Notes: generated by a model not told the origin, from the letters alone. Positions 1-8,975 are shown, numbered from the stretch's first letter. The stretch: DNA of 64,000 nucleotides from Bacillota bacterium LX-D (GCA_031628995.1 JAVLUO010000007.1:45535-109534); one strand, 5' to 3'. Made by a program: numbers and translations.

Positions 1-1775
1 ACAGTGGATTCATTCTCGAGGAACTTCCCAACGAAAGCGACCAAAGAGTCAGTCCAGAAGAGAGAGAGAATTTAGATTATGGTGGTTCCCAGGGAAACTT
101 AGAGAATACAAACGACAATGAGAAAGGCCCGAAACGGCCCATTCGAGCCAAGGAATGGCGGCGGGTAAAAGATATAGGTAAAAAACAGCAACAGCCATGG
201 AAAAAAGAAAAACAACAGCCAAAGCAAGAGGATCAGCAACGGCCGAAAAAGCAGACCCAGGATGAAATTTCAGTGGATATTGATGTAAGTTTAGAAATCT
301 TAAAAAGAGAATTTAGCATCCCGGGAAATGCCGATGTAGTAATTAGGGAGTTTAAAATTAATAAACAAATTAAAGCTTTTGTGATTTATATCGATGGCAT
401 GGCAGACCGAAATACAATTAATGATTTTATTTTACGCCAGCTGATGGATGCGGAATTATTTAAAGATTATCAGGGTGAAAACGTTATCCGGTATATTAAT
501 GATAATGTTTTGCCTGTAAGTCAAGCGAAAAAACTCCTAAACTACCAAGATGCTATTACCCAAGTTTTAATGGGAGTGACGGTACTTTTCGTAGATGGCT
601 ACACTTGTTGTCTGGCTATTGAAAGTCGGGGCTTTGAAAAAAGGGGAATTGATAAACCTTCTACGGAATCCGTAGTCAGAGGTTCACAAGAGGCATTCAC
701 AGAAGCTCTAAAAACAAATACTACTCAAATCAGAAGAATTATTAAAAATAAAAACCTTGTCAACGAATTTATGTCTGTAGGTCGAGAAAATAACTGTTTA
801 GTTTCCATTATGTACATTAGAGGCATTGCCAACCCAGACATAGTTAAAGAAATAAAGCGGAGAATTAAAAGCATTAAAACCGACTTTATTGGCGGCGACG
901 GCATGCTGGAACAACTCATTGAAGATGATCCGTTTGGCTTGACCCCTCAGGTCTTGACAACGGAGCGGCCTGATAGAACTGCCTCCCATCTATTGGAAGG
1001 TAAAGTGGCAGTCATTGTGGAAGGCACACCATTTGCAATGGTCATGCCCATCACTTTTTTATCGCTGATGCATTCCCCGGAAGATTCCTTTTTACGCTGG
1101 CAGTACGGCTCTGCACTACGTATGGTCCGAATTATAGGTTTACTGGTCGCATTGCTGACTCCAGGCATGTATATTGCTTTAGTTAATTACCATCAGCAGA
1201 TGATTCCAACAGACCTTGTATTTTCTATTGCCAAATCAAGAGAGGCAGTACCTTTTCCAACAGTCATTGAGGTATTGCTCATGGAATTTTCCTTTGAATT
1301 AATTCGGGAAGCAGGTCTGCGGATGCCCAGTTTAATCGGCAATACACTAGGTATTATTGGAGCTTTAATTTTAGGCCAGGCAGCCGTTGGTGCTGGAATT
1401 GTCAGCCCTATTTTAATTATTGTCGTAGCACTAACAGGCCTGGGAAGCTTTACTATTCCCAACTATTCTTTAGCTTTTGCCGCCCGAATCATTCGCTTTG
1501 TTTTTATCTTTCTAGGCAGCATCTTGGGATTTTTTGGCATTGCTGCCGGTTTAGTAGCTGCTTTTTCTATTTCTTCCGGCCGGAGAAATTTTGGAGTGCC
1601 TTTCTTCACCCCTGGCTGGCCTAAGGCCAAAAGCAGTTCTGACTTAATTATTCGTTACCCTATTTGGAAACAGGAAAATAGACCTGATCATATTAATCCT
1701 ATTAATAAGCGGCGGCAGCCAAAAATTTCTCGAGGCTGGATCCAGACTGAGCCTCCAGAAGGGCAAAAGGAGTAG
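1..1775 (+). CDS. gerA: Spore germination protein GerA family (5' end outside window)
   Basis: Membrane subunit of a GerA-type germinant receptor in the spore inner membrane. The reading frame is open from the left edge (first full codon at 3) with no ATG before the GTG at 273, so the gene starts outside the window. The first 90 or so visible residues are hydrophilic and rich in Gln, Lys and Glu. The GerA domain follows, including an ESVVRGSQEAFTE motif typical of the family, and then about five membrane segments from roughly residue 375 of the visible frame. The extra hydrophilic N-terminus is seen in many GerA proteins. gerB follows after 5 bases and gerC overlaps gerB, so the three are one operon. 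Confidence 0.95.
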   Translation, partial: SGFILEELPNESDQRVSPEERENLDYGGSQGNLENTNDNEKGPKRPIRAKEWRRVKDIGKKQQQPWKKEKQQPKQEDQQRPKKQTQDEISVDIDVSLEILKREFSIPGNADVVIREFKINKQIKAFVIYIDGMADRNTINDFILRQLMDAELFKDYQGENVIRYINDNVLPVSQAKKLLNYQDAITQVLMGVTVLFVDGYTCCLAIESRGFEKRGIDKPSTESVVRGSQEAFTEALKTNTTQIRRIIKNKNLVNEFMSVGRENNCLVSIMYIRGIANPDIVKEIKRRIKSIKTDFIGGDGMLEQLIEDDPFGLTPQVLTTERPDRTASHLLEGKVAVIVEGTPFAMVMPITFLSLMHSPEDSFLRWQYGSALRMVRIIGLLVALLTPGMYIALVNYHQQMIPTDLVFSIAKSREAVPFPTVIEVLLMEFSFELIREAGLRMPSLIGNTLGIIGALILGQAAVGAGIVSPILIIVVALTGLGSFTIPNYSLAFAARIIRFVFIFLGSILGFFGIAAGLVAAFSISSGRRNFGVPFFTPGWPKAKSSSDLIIRYPIWKQENRPDHINPINKRRQPKISRGWIQTEPPEGQKE

Positions 1776-1780
1776 GTACA

Positions 1781-2887
1781 ATGCTTAAAGAAGGAAAAGT
1801 TGGAGTTTACGACACTATCTGTCTTCTAACGATTATGATTTCCTCTAAAGTTTTATTTAGCAGCGCACGTAATGTTGTAGAAATAGCCGGAGGTGCTTCT
1901 TGGCTTCTAACAACGGTTTCCTCCTTAACGGCTTTACTAGGTTTTCTAATCTATTATCAACTGATTAAACGATTTCCGGGCCTAGAGTTAAATGAAATTT
2001 TAGAAATAGTTTTTGGAACTATTCTTGGTAAAATACTTTCTTTTGTACTTTGTCTATTGTTTTTCTATAATTCTACCTTATTTATCAGGGAATTTGTTGA
2101 AGCCATTAAAATTTATGAGTATCCGATGACACCTCCTAGTTTTATTATGCTTTTTTTCATCCTAGCCTTAATAGCTGCACTCTACCATGGCTTAGAAGGT
2201 CTAACAAGAACTGCCAGCTTTTTCTTTTTATATATATTGGCAGGTATCGCAATGCTCCTTGCCCTGGGAATTTATCTTTATCGTTTGTCAAATTTATACC
2301 CCCTACTAGGCTATGGTCTGGGAGAAATTATTTTTCATGGTATTGAACGCAGTTCTGTCTACGGAGATGTACTGCTTTTAACCATTGTTTTAAAATCATT
2401 GCAAGGGCAAGAGCATTTTAAAAAAATTGGGGTTATCTCTATTCTTCTTTCGGGACTAATTATTGCAATTTGTTTTTTGTGCTACTCCTTGGCCTTTCCC
2501 TATTTCGTAGGTTTAGAGAACACCATACCTTTATTAGGTCTAGCACGAACTATTGCCTATGGCAACTTTTTTCAAAGATTTGAATCAATTTTTATTTTTG
2601 TGTGGAGTATCAGCGCCATTATAGCTACAGGTGCCAATTTGTATGCCGCTCTTAGCATCTACTGTAAAACATTAAGAATTAGCGATTTTCGGACGCTGCT
2701 GCCGCCCCTTTGCATCTTATTATTTGCCGTAGCATTTCTGCATGCTGACCTTTCTAATGTAGCTTATATTTATGTCTCATTTTTTAGATTTTATGGGGGT
2801 ATTATTTATTTTGGCATACCGCTGTTGACACTGCTGGTAGCTCTAATGCGGGGGAAAAAGAAAAAGGTGGCTCAACAAAATGCGTAA
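1781..2887 (+). CDS. gerB: Spore germination protein GerB family (permease-like subunit)
   Basis: The 368-residue protein is almost entirely hydrophobic, with about ten membrane segments, and is related to amino acid permeases of the APC superfamily. In GerA-type receptors this B subunit is thought to bind the germinant. The ATG is preceded by AAGGAG at good spacing and lies 5 bases after gerA. The end overlaps the gerC start by 8 bases, which suggests translational coupling. The length is normal for the family. The germinant cannot be predicted from the sequence. Confidence 0.95.
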   Translation: MLKEGKVGVYDTICLLTIMISSKVLFSSARNVVEIAGGASWLLTTVSSLTALLGFLIYYQLIKRFPGLELNEILEIVFGTILGKILSFVLCLLFFYNSTLFIREFVEAIKIYEYPMTPPSFIMLFFILALIAALYHGLEGLTRTASFFFLYILAGIAMLLALGIYLYRLSNLYPLLGYGLGEIIFHGIERSSVYGDVLLLTIVLKSLQGQEHFKKIGVISILLSGLIIAICFLCYSLAFPYFVGLENTIPLLGLARTIAYGNFFQRFESIFIFVWSISAIIATGANLYAALSIYCKTLRISDFRTLLPPLCILLFAVAFLHADLSNVAYIYVSFFRFYGGIIYFGIPLLTLLVALMRGKKKKVAQQNA

Positions 2888-4139
2888 AATAGCTTTGCTT
2901 TTATGTCTTTGCCTGCTTCTAACTATTTTACCCTCTGGCTGCTATGACCAAAGAGAGGTTAATGAAATGGCCTATGTAATTGCTATGGGTTTAGACGTAG
3001 GTGTAAAAAATAAATTGCGGCTTACTTTGCAAATAGCTAATATGGGGCAAGCCCCAAATGGAGGCATGGAACAAGGCAGCAGTCAAGTAGGGCCTGCTAA
3101 TACAACCATCATCACTGTAGATTGTCCTTCGGTTTTTACAGGCTTAAATCTAGCCAATGTGGCCTCTTCCCGGCAAATTAATTTAATGCATAGTAAATTA
3201 ATTGTCTTTTCGGAAAAACTAGCCCGCAGCGGAGATATAAATAAATATGCAGGGGCTATGCTGCGCTATCTGGAAATGCGGCGGATTATGAACGTAGTGG
3301 TTTCTAAAGGAGATGCTGAAACCTTTTTAAAAGAAAATAACTTTTTTATTGGTCAGGATCCTGTAAAGGATATATTTTTAATGATTAAGCAAGGTGCTTA
3401 TTCCGGTTTTTACCCTCAGGTAACTTTAAACGACTTTTATAACGATCTTAAATCAACCTTAGAAGAGCCTTATGCTACCTTGGCCGGTGTAAACAATTTA
3501 AAAGAATTAGACACTAAGGAAATGAAAAATATGCAAAGTGAAATACACGAAGGGGATTATATTGCTGGGAAAACACCTCGGCGAAGCGGCAAAAAAAGTG
3601 AATATTTCGGCATGGCCGTTTTTCGGTCCGGCACAATGGTAGGAGAATTAACGGGAGAAGAGGCAAGAATTTTTCAATTCTTAAATGGCAAATTTGAATA
3701 TGGTTTTTATACCATAAATGACCCTCAGAAACCGAATAACATTATCGCTTTAGCACTTCAGACTGGCAGAACGCCCAAAGTTAGCGTTGATTTACGTGGA
3801 GAAGTACCAAAAATAAAAGTTGAAGTGGATTTAGAAGGTTCCATCGCCTCGATTCAAAGCAGAATCAATTATGAAAACCCAAAATTAAAAAAACAATTGG
3901 AAAAAGCTTTTGAACAAGAAGTTAAAAGAAAAATGAATCAACTACTTTATAAATGTCAGCATGAGTACCGCTCAGATATTTTTGGTTTTGCCAGAGCAGC
4001 TGTCTGGCAGTTTGCTACTATCCCCGATTGGCAAAATTACAATTGGTCAGCAAGATTTCCTGATGCGGAAATTACAGCTTCTGTTAATTTCCATATTCGT
4101 CGTACAGGAATGATCCTAAAATCGGCTCCTTTAAACTAA
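2880..4139 (+). CDS. gerC: Spore germination lipoprotein, Ger(x)C family
   Basis: Third subunit of the germinant receptor, a lipoprotein on the outer face of the spore inner membrane. A signal peptide of about 20 residues ends in LPSGC, and the Cys is followed by YDQRE, the usual start of mature GerC proteins. The Pro three residues before the Cys departs slightly from the lipobox consensus. The 419 residues cover the normal family length. The start overlaps the end of gerB and has AAAGGTGG eight bases upstream. A hairpin follows the stop codon. Confidence 0.95.
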   Translation: MRKIALLLCLCLLLTILPSGCYDQREVNEMAYVIAMGLDVGVKNKLRLTLQIANMGQAPNGGMEQGSSQVGPANTTIITVDCPSVFTGLNLANVASSRQINLMHSKLIVFSEKLARSGDINKYAGAMLRYLEMRRIMNVVVSKGDAETFLKENNFFIGQDPVKDIFLMIKQGAYSGFYPQVTLNDFYNDLKSTLEEPYATLAGVNNLKELDTKEMKNMQSEIHEGDYIAGKTPRRSGKKSEYFGMAVFRSGTMVGELTGEEARIFQFLNGKFEYGFYTINDPQKPNNIIALALQTGRTPKVSVDLRGEVPKIKVEVDLEGSIASIQSRINYENPKLKKQLEKAFEQEVKRKMNQLLYKCQHEYRSDIFGFARAAVWQFATIPDWQNYNWSARFPDAEITASVNFHIRRTGMILKSAPLN

Positions 4140-4157
4140 GAATAAAGTTTGATAAGG

Positions 4158-4180
4158 CTAGGGGGCCTTTCGGCCCTTTA
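4158..4180 (+). terminator. Probable terminator of the ger operon
   Basis: A GGGCC/GGCCC stem with a TTTC loop, extended by CTA/TAG and G-T pairs, lies about 20 bases after gerC. The T tract after it is weak, so termination may be partial. Confidence 0.6.
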
Positions 4181-4228
4181 GTATATTCTCAATCTTACGC
4201 AACACCTGGTAGTAGGAGGTAAACATAC

Positions 4229-4393
4229 ATGGTATTTTTTGGATATATATTGGTTATAGCCGTAGTTCTTCATACCTTAAGTTATGCTAAATTTAATTTA
4301 GACAAAGGAAATAAATTAGCAGCCTTTGGTGTTTCTCTGATTGCTCTTTTAGCCTTAATTCTGCCTATTTACATCGGCATTATACTTAGCTAA
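4229..4393 (+). CDS. Small two-segment membrane protein, unknown function
   Basis: A 54-residue ORF starting with ATG and preceded by TAGGAGG at good spacing. The product has two hydrophobic stretches (about residues 3-19 and 31-53) separated by a polar loop containing KFNLDKGNK, so a two-pass membrane hairpin is likely. It lies about 90 bases after gerC and its terminator-like hairpin and may be read through from the ger operon. I do not recognise it with certainty. Tiny two-pass proteins of this kind are found in spore-forming clostridia (the CLC_0170 group is a candidate), but I cannot confirm membership. Confidence 0.7.
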   Translation: MVFFGYILVIAVVLHTLSYAKFNLDKGNKLAAFGVSLIALLALILPIYIGIILS

Positions 4394-4409
4394 AAATCTA
4401 TTTATGAGC

Positions 4410-4589
4410 CTAGGAGCGGCTTCTTTTTATTCTCATATAACGCACGATTAGTTCGTCTAGTTCGCAGCTTTTTTGATATATCTCCTGATCTAACAAACCT
4501 CTCTGGGAATTAATTGCCATTCTGGTCAATTCATCAGACTTAGACTTAATTCTTTTATACAGATAACAATCTGCACCCATTTTTTTCAC
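4410..4589 (-). CDS. spo0E: Spo0E-family aspartyl-phosphate phosphatase
   Basis: Short regulatory phosphatase expected to remove phosphate from Spo0A~P and so delay sporulation. The 59-residue product carries the Spo0E signature as SCELDELI followed by VRYMR; the family core is SQxLDxLI, so the Gln is replaced by Cys-Glu here. Two amphipathic helices can be read, as in known Spo0E hairpins. The GTG at 4589 is preferred because GGAGG lies seven bases upstream; an in-frame ATG at 4580 would be too far from it. It is transcribed away from the ybaB gene, with divergent promoter candidates and a Spo0A-box heptamer between them. Confidence 0.85.
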   Translation of the reverse strand: MKKMGADCYLYKRIKSKSDELTRMAINSQRGLLDQEIYQKSCELDELIVRYMRIKRSRS

Positions 4590-4606
4590 ATCTCCCCCTC
4601 CAACCC

Positions 4607-4671
4607 CTATATATTGTGGTGTACTCTGACCCTTGACAACTATATATTGTGTTTTATAGTATACTTCGACA
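4607..4671. promoter_or_regulatory. Divergent promoters, 12-bp direct repeats and a Spo0A-box-like site
   Basis: On the plus strand TTGACA (4633-4638) and TATAGT (4655-4660) are separated by 16 bases. On the minus strand TTGTCA overlaps the same spot and is followed after 17 bases by CAATAT, suitable for spo0E. The 12-mer CTATATATTGTG occurs at 4607-4618 and again at 4640-4651, 33 bases apart, or about three helical turns. The heptamer TGTCGAA, a perfect match to the Spo0A-box core TGNCGAA, is on the minus strand at 4665-4671, near the predicted plus-strand start point. Function is inferred from position. Confidence 0.5.
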
Positions 4672-4859
4672 TCATTGGAAAATAACCTGCTAAATTTTAC
4701 CGTTTATTTAAAATTTCTTACATTTTTCTGTAAAATAACTAAGAAAGCCGGTACTTAAGGTAATTTATGTAAACAGGAAACTTTTACTCGCCTTCCTCAT
4801 AACTTATTACTAGATTACAAAGGAGCTTAATATGTACAATATTGTAGGAGGTTGCCTTA

Positions 4860-5180
4860 ATGAGTATGAATTTTGATAACTTGTTTGCCCAAGCAAATCA
4901 ATTTAAGGAAAACATGGCCCAAGCCAAAAGAACTTTGGCTGTTAAAACCACGGAAGTAAAAGGCGGACAAGGTGCTGTAAGTGTCATTATTAATGGGTTA
5001 GGGGAAATTAAAGAAATACGCTTATCTCCTAATGCCATGTCCACCCTGGGACGAGAAAAATTGCAAAGAGTCCTTACGGAAACAGTCAACGCAGCATTTG
5101 CCCGCTCCAAGGATTTTGCTGGGAAAACAATGTCTGAGCTAACAGGTATCGATATCAATAGCCTGTCTAATTTATTTTAA
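4860..5180 (+). CDS. YbaB/EbfC-family nucleoid-associated protein (paralogue)
   Basis: A 106-residue protein with the YbaB/EbfC pattern: an N-terminal helix, a central beta sheet (VSVIINGLGEIKEIRLSP) and a C-terminal helix of about 30 residues. Family members form dimers that bind DNA. The housekeeping ybaB normally sits between dnaX and recR; this copy stands alone, so it is probably a paralogue with a special role. The ATG follows TAGGAGG at 8 bases, and a terminator follows the stop. The 5' leader from the promoter at 4633 would be about 190 bases. Confidence 0.85.
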   Translation: MSMNFDNLFAQANQFKENMAQAKRTLAVKTTEVKGGQGAVSVIINGLGEIKEIRLSPNAMSTLGREKLQRVLTETVNAAFARSKDFAGKTMSELTGIDINSLSNLF

Positions 5181-5193
5181 GATTCCCCATCTT

Positions 5194-5216
5194 GCCCTTA
5201 AAAGGGCTTTTTTTTA
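5194..5216 (+). terminator. Rho-independent terminator after the ybaB-like gene
   Basis: GCCCT/AGGGC stem with a TAAA loop, followed by a run of nine Ts. Confidence 0.85.
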
Positions 5217-5291
5217 TTAGTTCACCCTTTTCCCACCCTCTGAATATTAATATACCAGTAAAACTTTTTTTATGATTAAGAGGGTGAGTAA

Positions 5292-6296
5292 ATGGATCTT
5301 TTAGATAGACTTTTGAAAAAAACCCGTTATGACCTAATGAATATTTCCTCTAATATCGTAGGTGTAGGCAAGGGATTTAAAACAATCCACGGGGAAACAA
5401 CAAATAAAGGATCTGTTGTAGTATTAGTGAATAAGAAACTGCCTCCTGAGGCACTAAGCAAGCGGGAAAAAGTTCCTGCCAAAATATATGATGTGGAAAC
5501 AGATGTAATTGAGGTAGGGGATATTCGTCTTTTAGGACATACGGATTACATGCGCCCGGCACCTCCTGGTGTCAGCATCGGCCACTATAAAATTACAGCA
5601 GGTACTTTTGGAGCAGTGGTGAAAGACAAAGCTACTAAAAAAACCTTGCTGCTTTCTAATAACCATGTTTTTGCCAATAGCTCTAATGGCAGAGATGGGC
5701 GCTGCAGAATTGGAGACCCTATTTATCAACCAGGTCCGTACGATGGAGGAACCAAAGACCAGTTAATTGGTTACTTAGAAAGATTTATACCTATTTCCCG
5801 AGAATACACCCAAGCTGCCTGTCCCAAAGCTGCAGCTTTAGAGAGGGTAGGCAACAAAATATTACACAGCGTTAAACCAAACTATCGAATGTCCCTGTTT
5901 AAAAAATCATCTGTTTGTAATTTAGTAGATGCGGCTGTAGCCCGGCCTATTTCTTATGATGCGATTACGCCAAAAATCTTGGATATTGGGTATGTTCGGG
6001 GTGTGAAAGAAATTAGTTTAGGAATGAAGGTTAAAAAAAGTGGGCGTTCAAGCGGCTTTAATACAGGAATGGTGAGAGTTTTATCAACTACTCTAAAGGT
6101 TTCTTTAGGAGAAAACGACAATGTTTACTTCACCGATCAGGTTATAGCCGGCCCTATGGCTAGCCCTGGAGACAGCGGCGCCTTAGTTTTAGATGAAAAT
6201 AACTACGCTGTGGGATTACTCTTTGCCGGCTCAGAGTCAGCAACTATTATTAACCGCATTCAAAATGTTATGGATTTATTAAAAGTAGAATTTTAG
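5292..6296 (+). CDS. Chymotrypsin-like serine protease domain protein
   Basis: A 334-residue protein with a readable trypsin-type catalytic triad: His125 in SNNHVFA, Asp213 in VDAAVA and Ser295 in GDSGA. It has no signal peptide or membrane segment, so it is probably cytosolic or packed in the spore. The N-terminal 90 residues form a separate beta-rich region (NIVGVGKGFK) seen before this protease domain in related Firmicute proteins. The substrate is unknown. AGGGTGA precedes the ATG. It is a single gene between two terminators. Confidence 0.8.
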   Translation: MDLLDRLLKKTRYDLMNISSNIVGVGKGFKTIHGETTNKGSVVVLVNKKLPPEALSKREKVPAKIYDVETDVIEVGDIRLLGHTDYMRPAPPGVSIGHYKITAGTFGAVVKDKATKKTLLLSNNHVFANSSNGRDGRCRIGDPIYQPGPYDGGTKDQLIGYLERFIPISREYTQAACPKAAALERVGNKILHSVKPNYRMSLFKKSSVCNLVDAAVARPISYDAITPKILDIGYVRGVKEISLGMKVKKSGRSSGFNTGMVRVLSTTLKVSLGENDNVYFTDQVIAGPMASPGDSGALVLDENNYAVGLLFAGSESATIINRIQNVMDLLKVEF

Positions 6297-6314
6297 GGTT
6301 GAAAATTTTTAATC

Positions 6315-6357
6315 AAAAGGTAAGCACATATTGTTTTAATATGTTTGCTTACCTTTT
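6315..6357. terminator. Bidirectional terminator between convergent genes
   Basis: A 12-bp perfect inverted repeat (AAAAGGTAAGCA with its complement) encloses a second short stem. It lies between the protease gene and ypeB, which converge, and provides T runs in both directions. Confidence 0.85.
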
Positions 6358-6364
6358 GTTACAT

Positions 6365-7717
6365 CTAAAGAACTAAATTCCCCCCTGGCTGCTGCATAAC
6401 TTTAAGGATGTTTTCCTCATCGCCATTAAGGGCGTTAATATAGATTAAATACTGCTCTTGTCTTAAGACGCCTTTAACTTCATATGTAAAAACTTCTTTT
6501 CCGTTTTCCAAAGGAATTATAGCCTGGCGCATACTTTCTACAACTACATTAGGATTGATTCTTGCTTTAACATCTCTTTCTGTGAGTTTCGCCTTAGGAA
6601 TTTTTCTTGCGTGGTGTGCCATTAAATAGCTAAAGGATTCAAAACCTACTATTTCGCCGTTATCTAAAGCAACCTTAACTTTTAATTGGTCGGGGTAAAT
6701 AACCACATTGTCTTGACAGTAAACGTAGGTAATAACTAAAGAATTATCTTGGGTAATCCTATATGTAGGAAGCATATACTGATAACCATTTTCCTTTAGA
6801 AATTGGTTTGCTTTATCCTCAGCCTCTTCCAGAGAAATTTTTTTACTGCCTATTGTCCGGTTATTAAGAACAGTAATTATATGTCCGCCTTTTTTGCTGA
6901 CATCAACACTAATCAATCCCTTTGATTGATTAGGGTTTAAGATAAAGTTAAAGGCTGGAATTTTGCCATTAACTTGACTTGTTCTAATAATTCTATAATT
7001 TTGTTCCTTGGAAAAGGACAGAAACTTTTGAGCTTCTGCTGCAGCTTCTGAGGATACTAGGTTTTTTCCACTTAAACCTAATGGCTTTTTTAATTCCAGG
7101 TGATCCGAAAAGGGTCCATCATATATTAAGGTAGGCAAACCTTGAATGCGTTTTTCAATATCCACAAAATTTGCTAAATCCTTCTTGGGAGCAGCCTGGG
7201 CACTTTTGAGCCAATCAGTGTTTACGGCTGCATCTGTCCACCGAAAACCATCCTGATTAAAATTCGTTTCAATTTCATGTAAGTTTTCACTTAAACGTCC
7301 TGTTTCATCGTAAAAGTATTTCAACTTTTCATAATCCTTATTGCTTAGCTGCCTGCCATTGGCTTCTGCTCTAGCCAAAGTAAAACAATAATCTCCTAAT
7401 TGATTGAGGAACTTACGGGTAGAAGCCATATTCACTTCTGTAATAGGCAACGCGGCCAATGAATTTTGGGCATCGGCAGCTCTATTCCAGATTTCTGTTA
7501 AGTAAAGAATATTGTGCTTTGGGGAACCGGAAATAAGACTTTTACCCAGTAATATTCTACTTTGCTCAACATGACTGACCAAATTGTAAAAATTATTTTG
7601 ATAACCAGCTTCTAAAGCATAGGATAGCCTCTGTTTGCCGGCTCTTTCCCAGTTGCCCCAGGCAAATAAGCCAATTACAAAAAGAGTTAATAGACCAATA
7701 TAAAGTAGTTTACGCAT
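6365..7717 (-). CDS. ypeB: Germination protein YpeB
   Basis: Partner needed for SleB to be assembled and held inactive in the dormant spore. The 450-residue product starts with one membrane segment (about residues 4-21), then a helical N-terminal half and repeated PepSY-like modules in the C-terminal half. The order sleB then ypeB, 22 bases apart on the same strand, is the standard operon. AGGAGG lies eight bases before the ATG. Length matches the family. Sigma-G control is expected from knowledge of the family, but I found no convincing sigma-G promoter. Confidence 0.95.
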   Translation of the reverse strand: MRKLLYIGLLTLFVIGLFAWGNWERAGKQRLSYALEAGYQNNFYNLVSHVEQSRILLGKSLISGSPKHNILYLTEIWNRAADAQNSLAALPITEVNMASTRKFLNQLGDYCFTLARAEANGRQLSNKDYEKLKYFYDETGRLSENLHEIETNFNQDGFRWTDAAVNTDWLKSAQAAPKKDLANFVDIEKRIQGLPTLIYDGPFSDHLELKKPLGLSGKNLVSSEAAAEAQKFLSFSKEQNYRIIRTSQVNGKIPAFNFILNPNQSKGLISVDVSKKGGHIITVLNNRTIGSKKISLEEAEDKANQFLKENGYQYMLPTYRITQDNSLVITYVYCQDNVVIYPDQLKVKVALDNGEIVGFESFSYLMAHHARKIPKAKLTERDVKARINPNVVVESMRQAIIPLENGKEVFTYEVKGVLRQEQYLIYINALNGDEENILKVMQQPGGNLVL

Positions 7718-7739
7718 AAATGCTTCCTCCTAAATAATC

Positions 7740-8297
7740 TTAGATACCAAAAACATGGTTGCCAATTTGACGTATTATCTTCCGTGTCCAAATCCAACTG
7801 CTTACTTGCTTATAAGGGTTCCAAAAATATAGTGCCCCGTAGGTTGGATCCCAACCATTTAAAGCATCAATAGCTGCTTTTCTCGCTGTAGCCAAATTGG
7901 CAGTTCTCCAAATTAGCCCATTAGTTACACTTTCAAAAGCATGGGGCTGATAAATAACACCACTAATCGTATTGGGAAAAGAGGCGTTGCGTACCCGGTT
8001 TAACATTACAGCTGCTACAGCAACCTGTCCTTCATAGGGCTCACCTGTAGCTTCACCAGCTACAAGTCTCGTCAATAAGTTAACCTCATCAGCTCTTCTT
8101 ACTAAGGACCATTCTCCTTGAGTAGGTAATGCTTCCTCCTCCAGGGGTTCAGGATCGGGAATAGATGATACTTCAAATTTAGCCCCCAGCAATTGTGGAA
8201 TATCCTGTGGCTGTACTAGAGCCAGCTGACGCAAAGACACTACTGTTAACGCTAAAACTACCGCCAGCAAAATCCTTTTGCTAAAAATATTATTCAA
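7740..8297 (-). CDS. sleB: Spore cortex-lytic enzyme SleB, short form
   Basis: Lytic transglycosylase that degrades spore cortex peptidoglycan during germination. The catalytic SleB/hydrolase_2 domain fills the C-terminal half, with the expected catalytic Glu82 in VAGEATGEP and downstream AVMLNRVRN and GALYFWNP motifs. A signal-anchor segment covers residues 8-28. The N-terminal peptidoglycan-binding domain of B. subtilis SleB (about 305 residues) is absent, leaving only a Pro/Glu-rich linker. The start is TTG with AGAGGTGA upstream. ypeB follows in the same operon. Confidence 0.93.
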   Translation of the reverse strand: MNNIFSKRILLAVVLALTVVSLRQLALVQPQDIPQLLGAKFEVSSIPDPEPLEEEALPTQGEWSLVRRADEVNLLTRLVAGEATGEPYEGQVAVAAVMLNRVRNASFPNTISGVIYQPHAFESVTNGLIWRTANLATARKAAIDALNGWDPTYGALYFWNPYKQVSSWIWTRKIIRQIGNHVFGI

Positions 8298-8450
8298 GCC
8301 TATTCACCTCTAATAAATGTTAGTACTTTTTCTTCTGTTTATTTTGGTTTAGATGGCAATAAATTATTCCTTTGCTAACCTTAGTAACAGCAAAATATTA
8401 TCCAACATAATATGCAATAGAGGCCTAAAGGAAAGGAGGCAAATTTATTC

Positions 8451-8867
8451 ATGAATTTTAACGAGGATTTACTTGCCTTGCTGCAAAGTGCTCAGCCATT
8501 TTTAGGAGGAACAGGACAAAGAATTGTTGATTTAACTAATAACTTATACGAGCTGTTTAATAGCTCACCCGCTCAAAACGCTCTACAAACACTCTCTGCA
8601 ATAAAAAGTACAACCAGGGCTAATGCTTTATCCTTAGGGGATAGCCTAAGAGGGGAAAATCGGCATCATCATAATCTACTAGCTCTTTTCATGCTGGTCA
8701 TACTGCTCTTTCTTTCGGAAAATCCTTTAAAAAGAATTACTAAGGGTTTTTCTGTAGAGCAGCTAGAAAAAGAAGATGATGAGCAATTTGCTGAAGTGGA
8801 AAAAGAAGAGGAAGAAGACAATAAAGCAGAAGATTACGAAGAATTTACAGAACACAACGACTTCTAA
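8451..8867 (+). CDS. Uncharacterised protein with one hydrophobic segment and an acidic tail
   Basis: 138 residues with no family I recognise. The N-terminal 60 residues look helical, a HHH-containing linker leads to one membrane segment (about residues 76-89), and the last 35 residues are almost all Glu and Asp. AGGAGG lies 11 bases before the ATG, a little far. It is in the spore region, followed by a strong inverted repeat and by a second unknown gene of similar size, so a spore-structural role is possible but unproven. Confidence 0.7.
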   Translation: MNFNEDLLALLQSAQPFLGGTGQRIVDLTNNLYELFNSSPAQNALQTLSAIKSTTRANALSLGDSLRGENRHHHNLLALFMLVILLFLSENPLKRITKGFSVEQLEKEDDEQFAEVEKEEEEDNKAEDYEEFTEHNDF

Positions 8868-8871
8868 GAAA

Positions 8872-8908
8872 CCAGCCGCTAAATCATTATTAAAAGTTTA
8901 GCGGCTGG
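8872..8908 (+). terminator. Stem-loop after the 8451 gene
   Basis: A perfect 12-bp stem (CCAGCCGCTAAA and complement) with a 13-base loop, starting five bases after the stop. The T tract is weak, so it may be a terminator or an mRNA-stabilising hairpin. Confidence 0.6.
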
Positions 8909-8975
8909 CGTAATTATTTTCTGCATCAAGGAATATATTATTCTAGGCTATTTCCGATGAAAGGGGGAGAACTTT

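Noticed and set aside
8298..8450. Sigma-G promoter for sleB-ypeB
   Set aside because: No hexamer pair with the right spacing could be found by eye.
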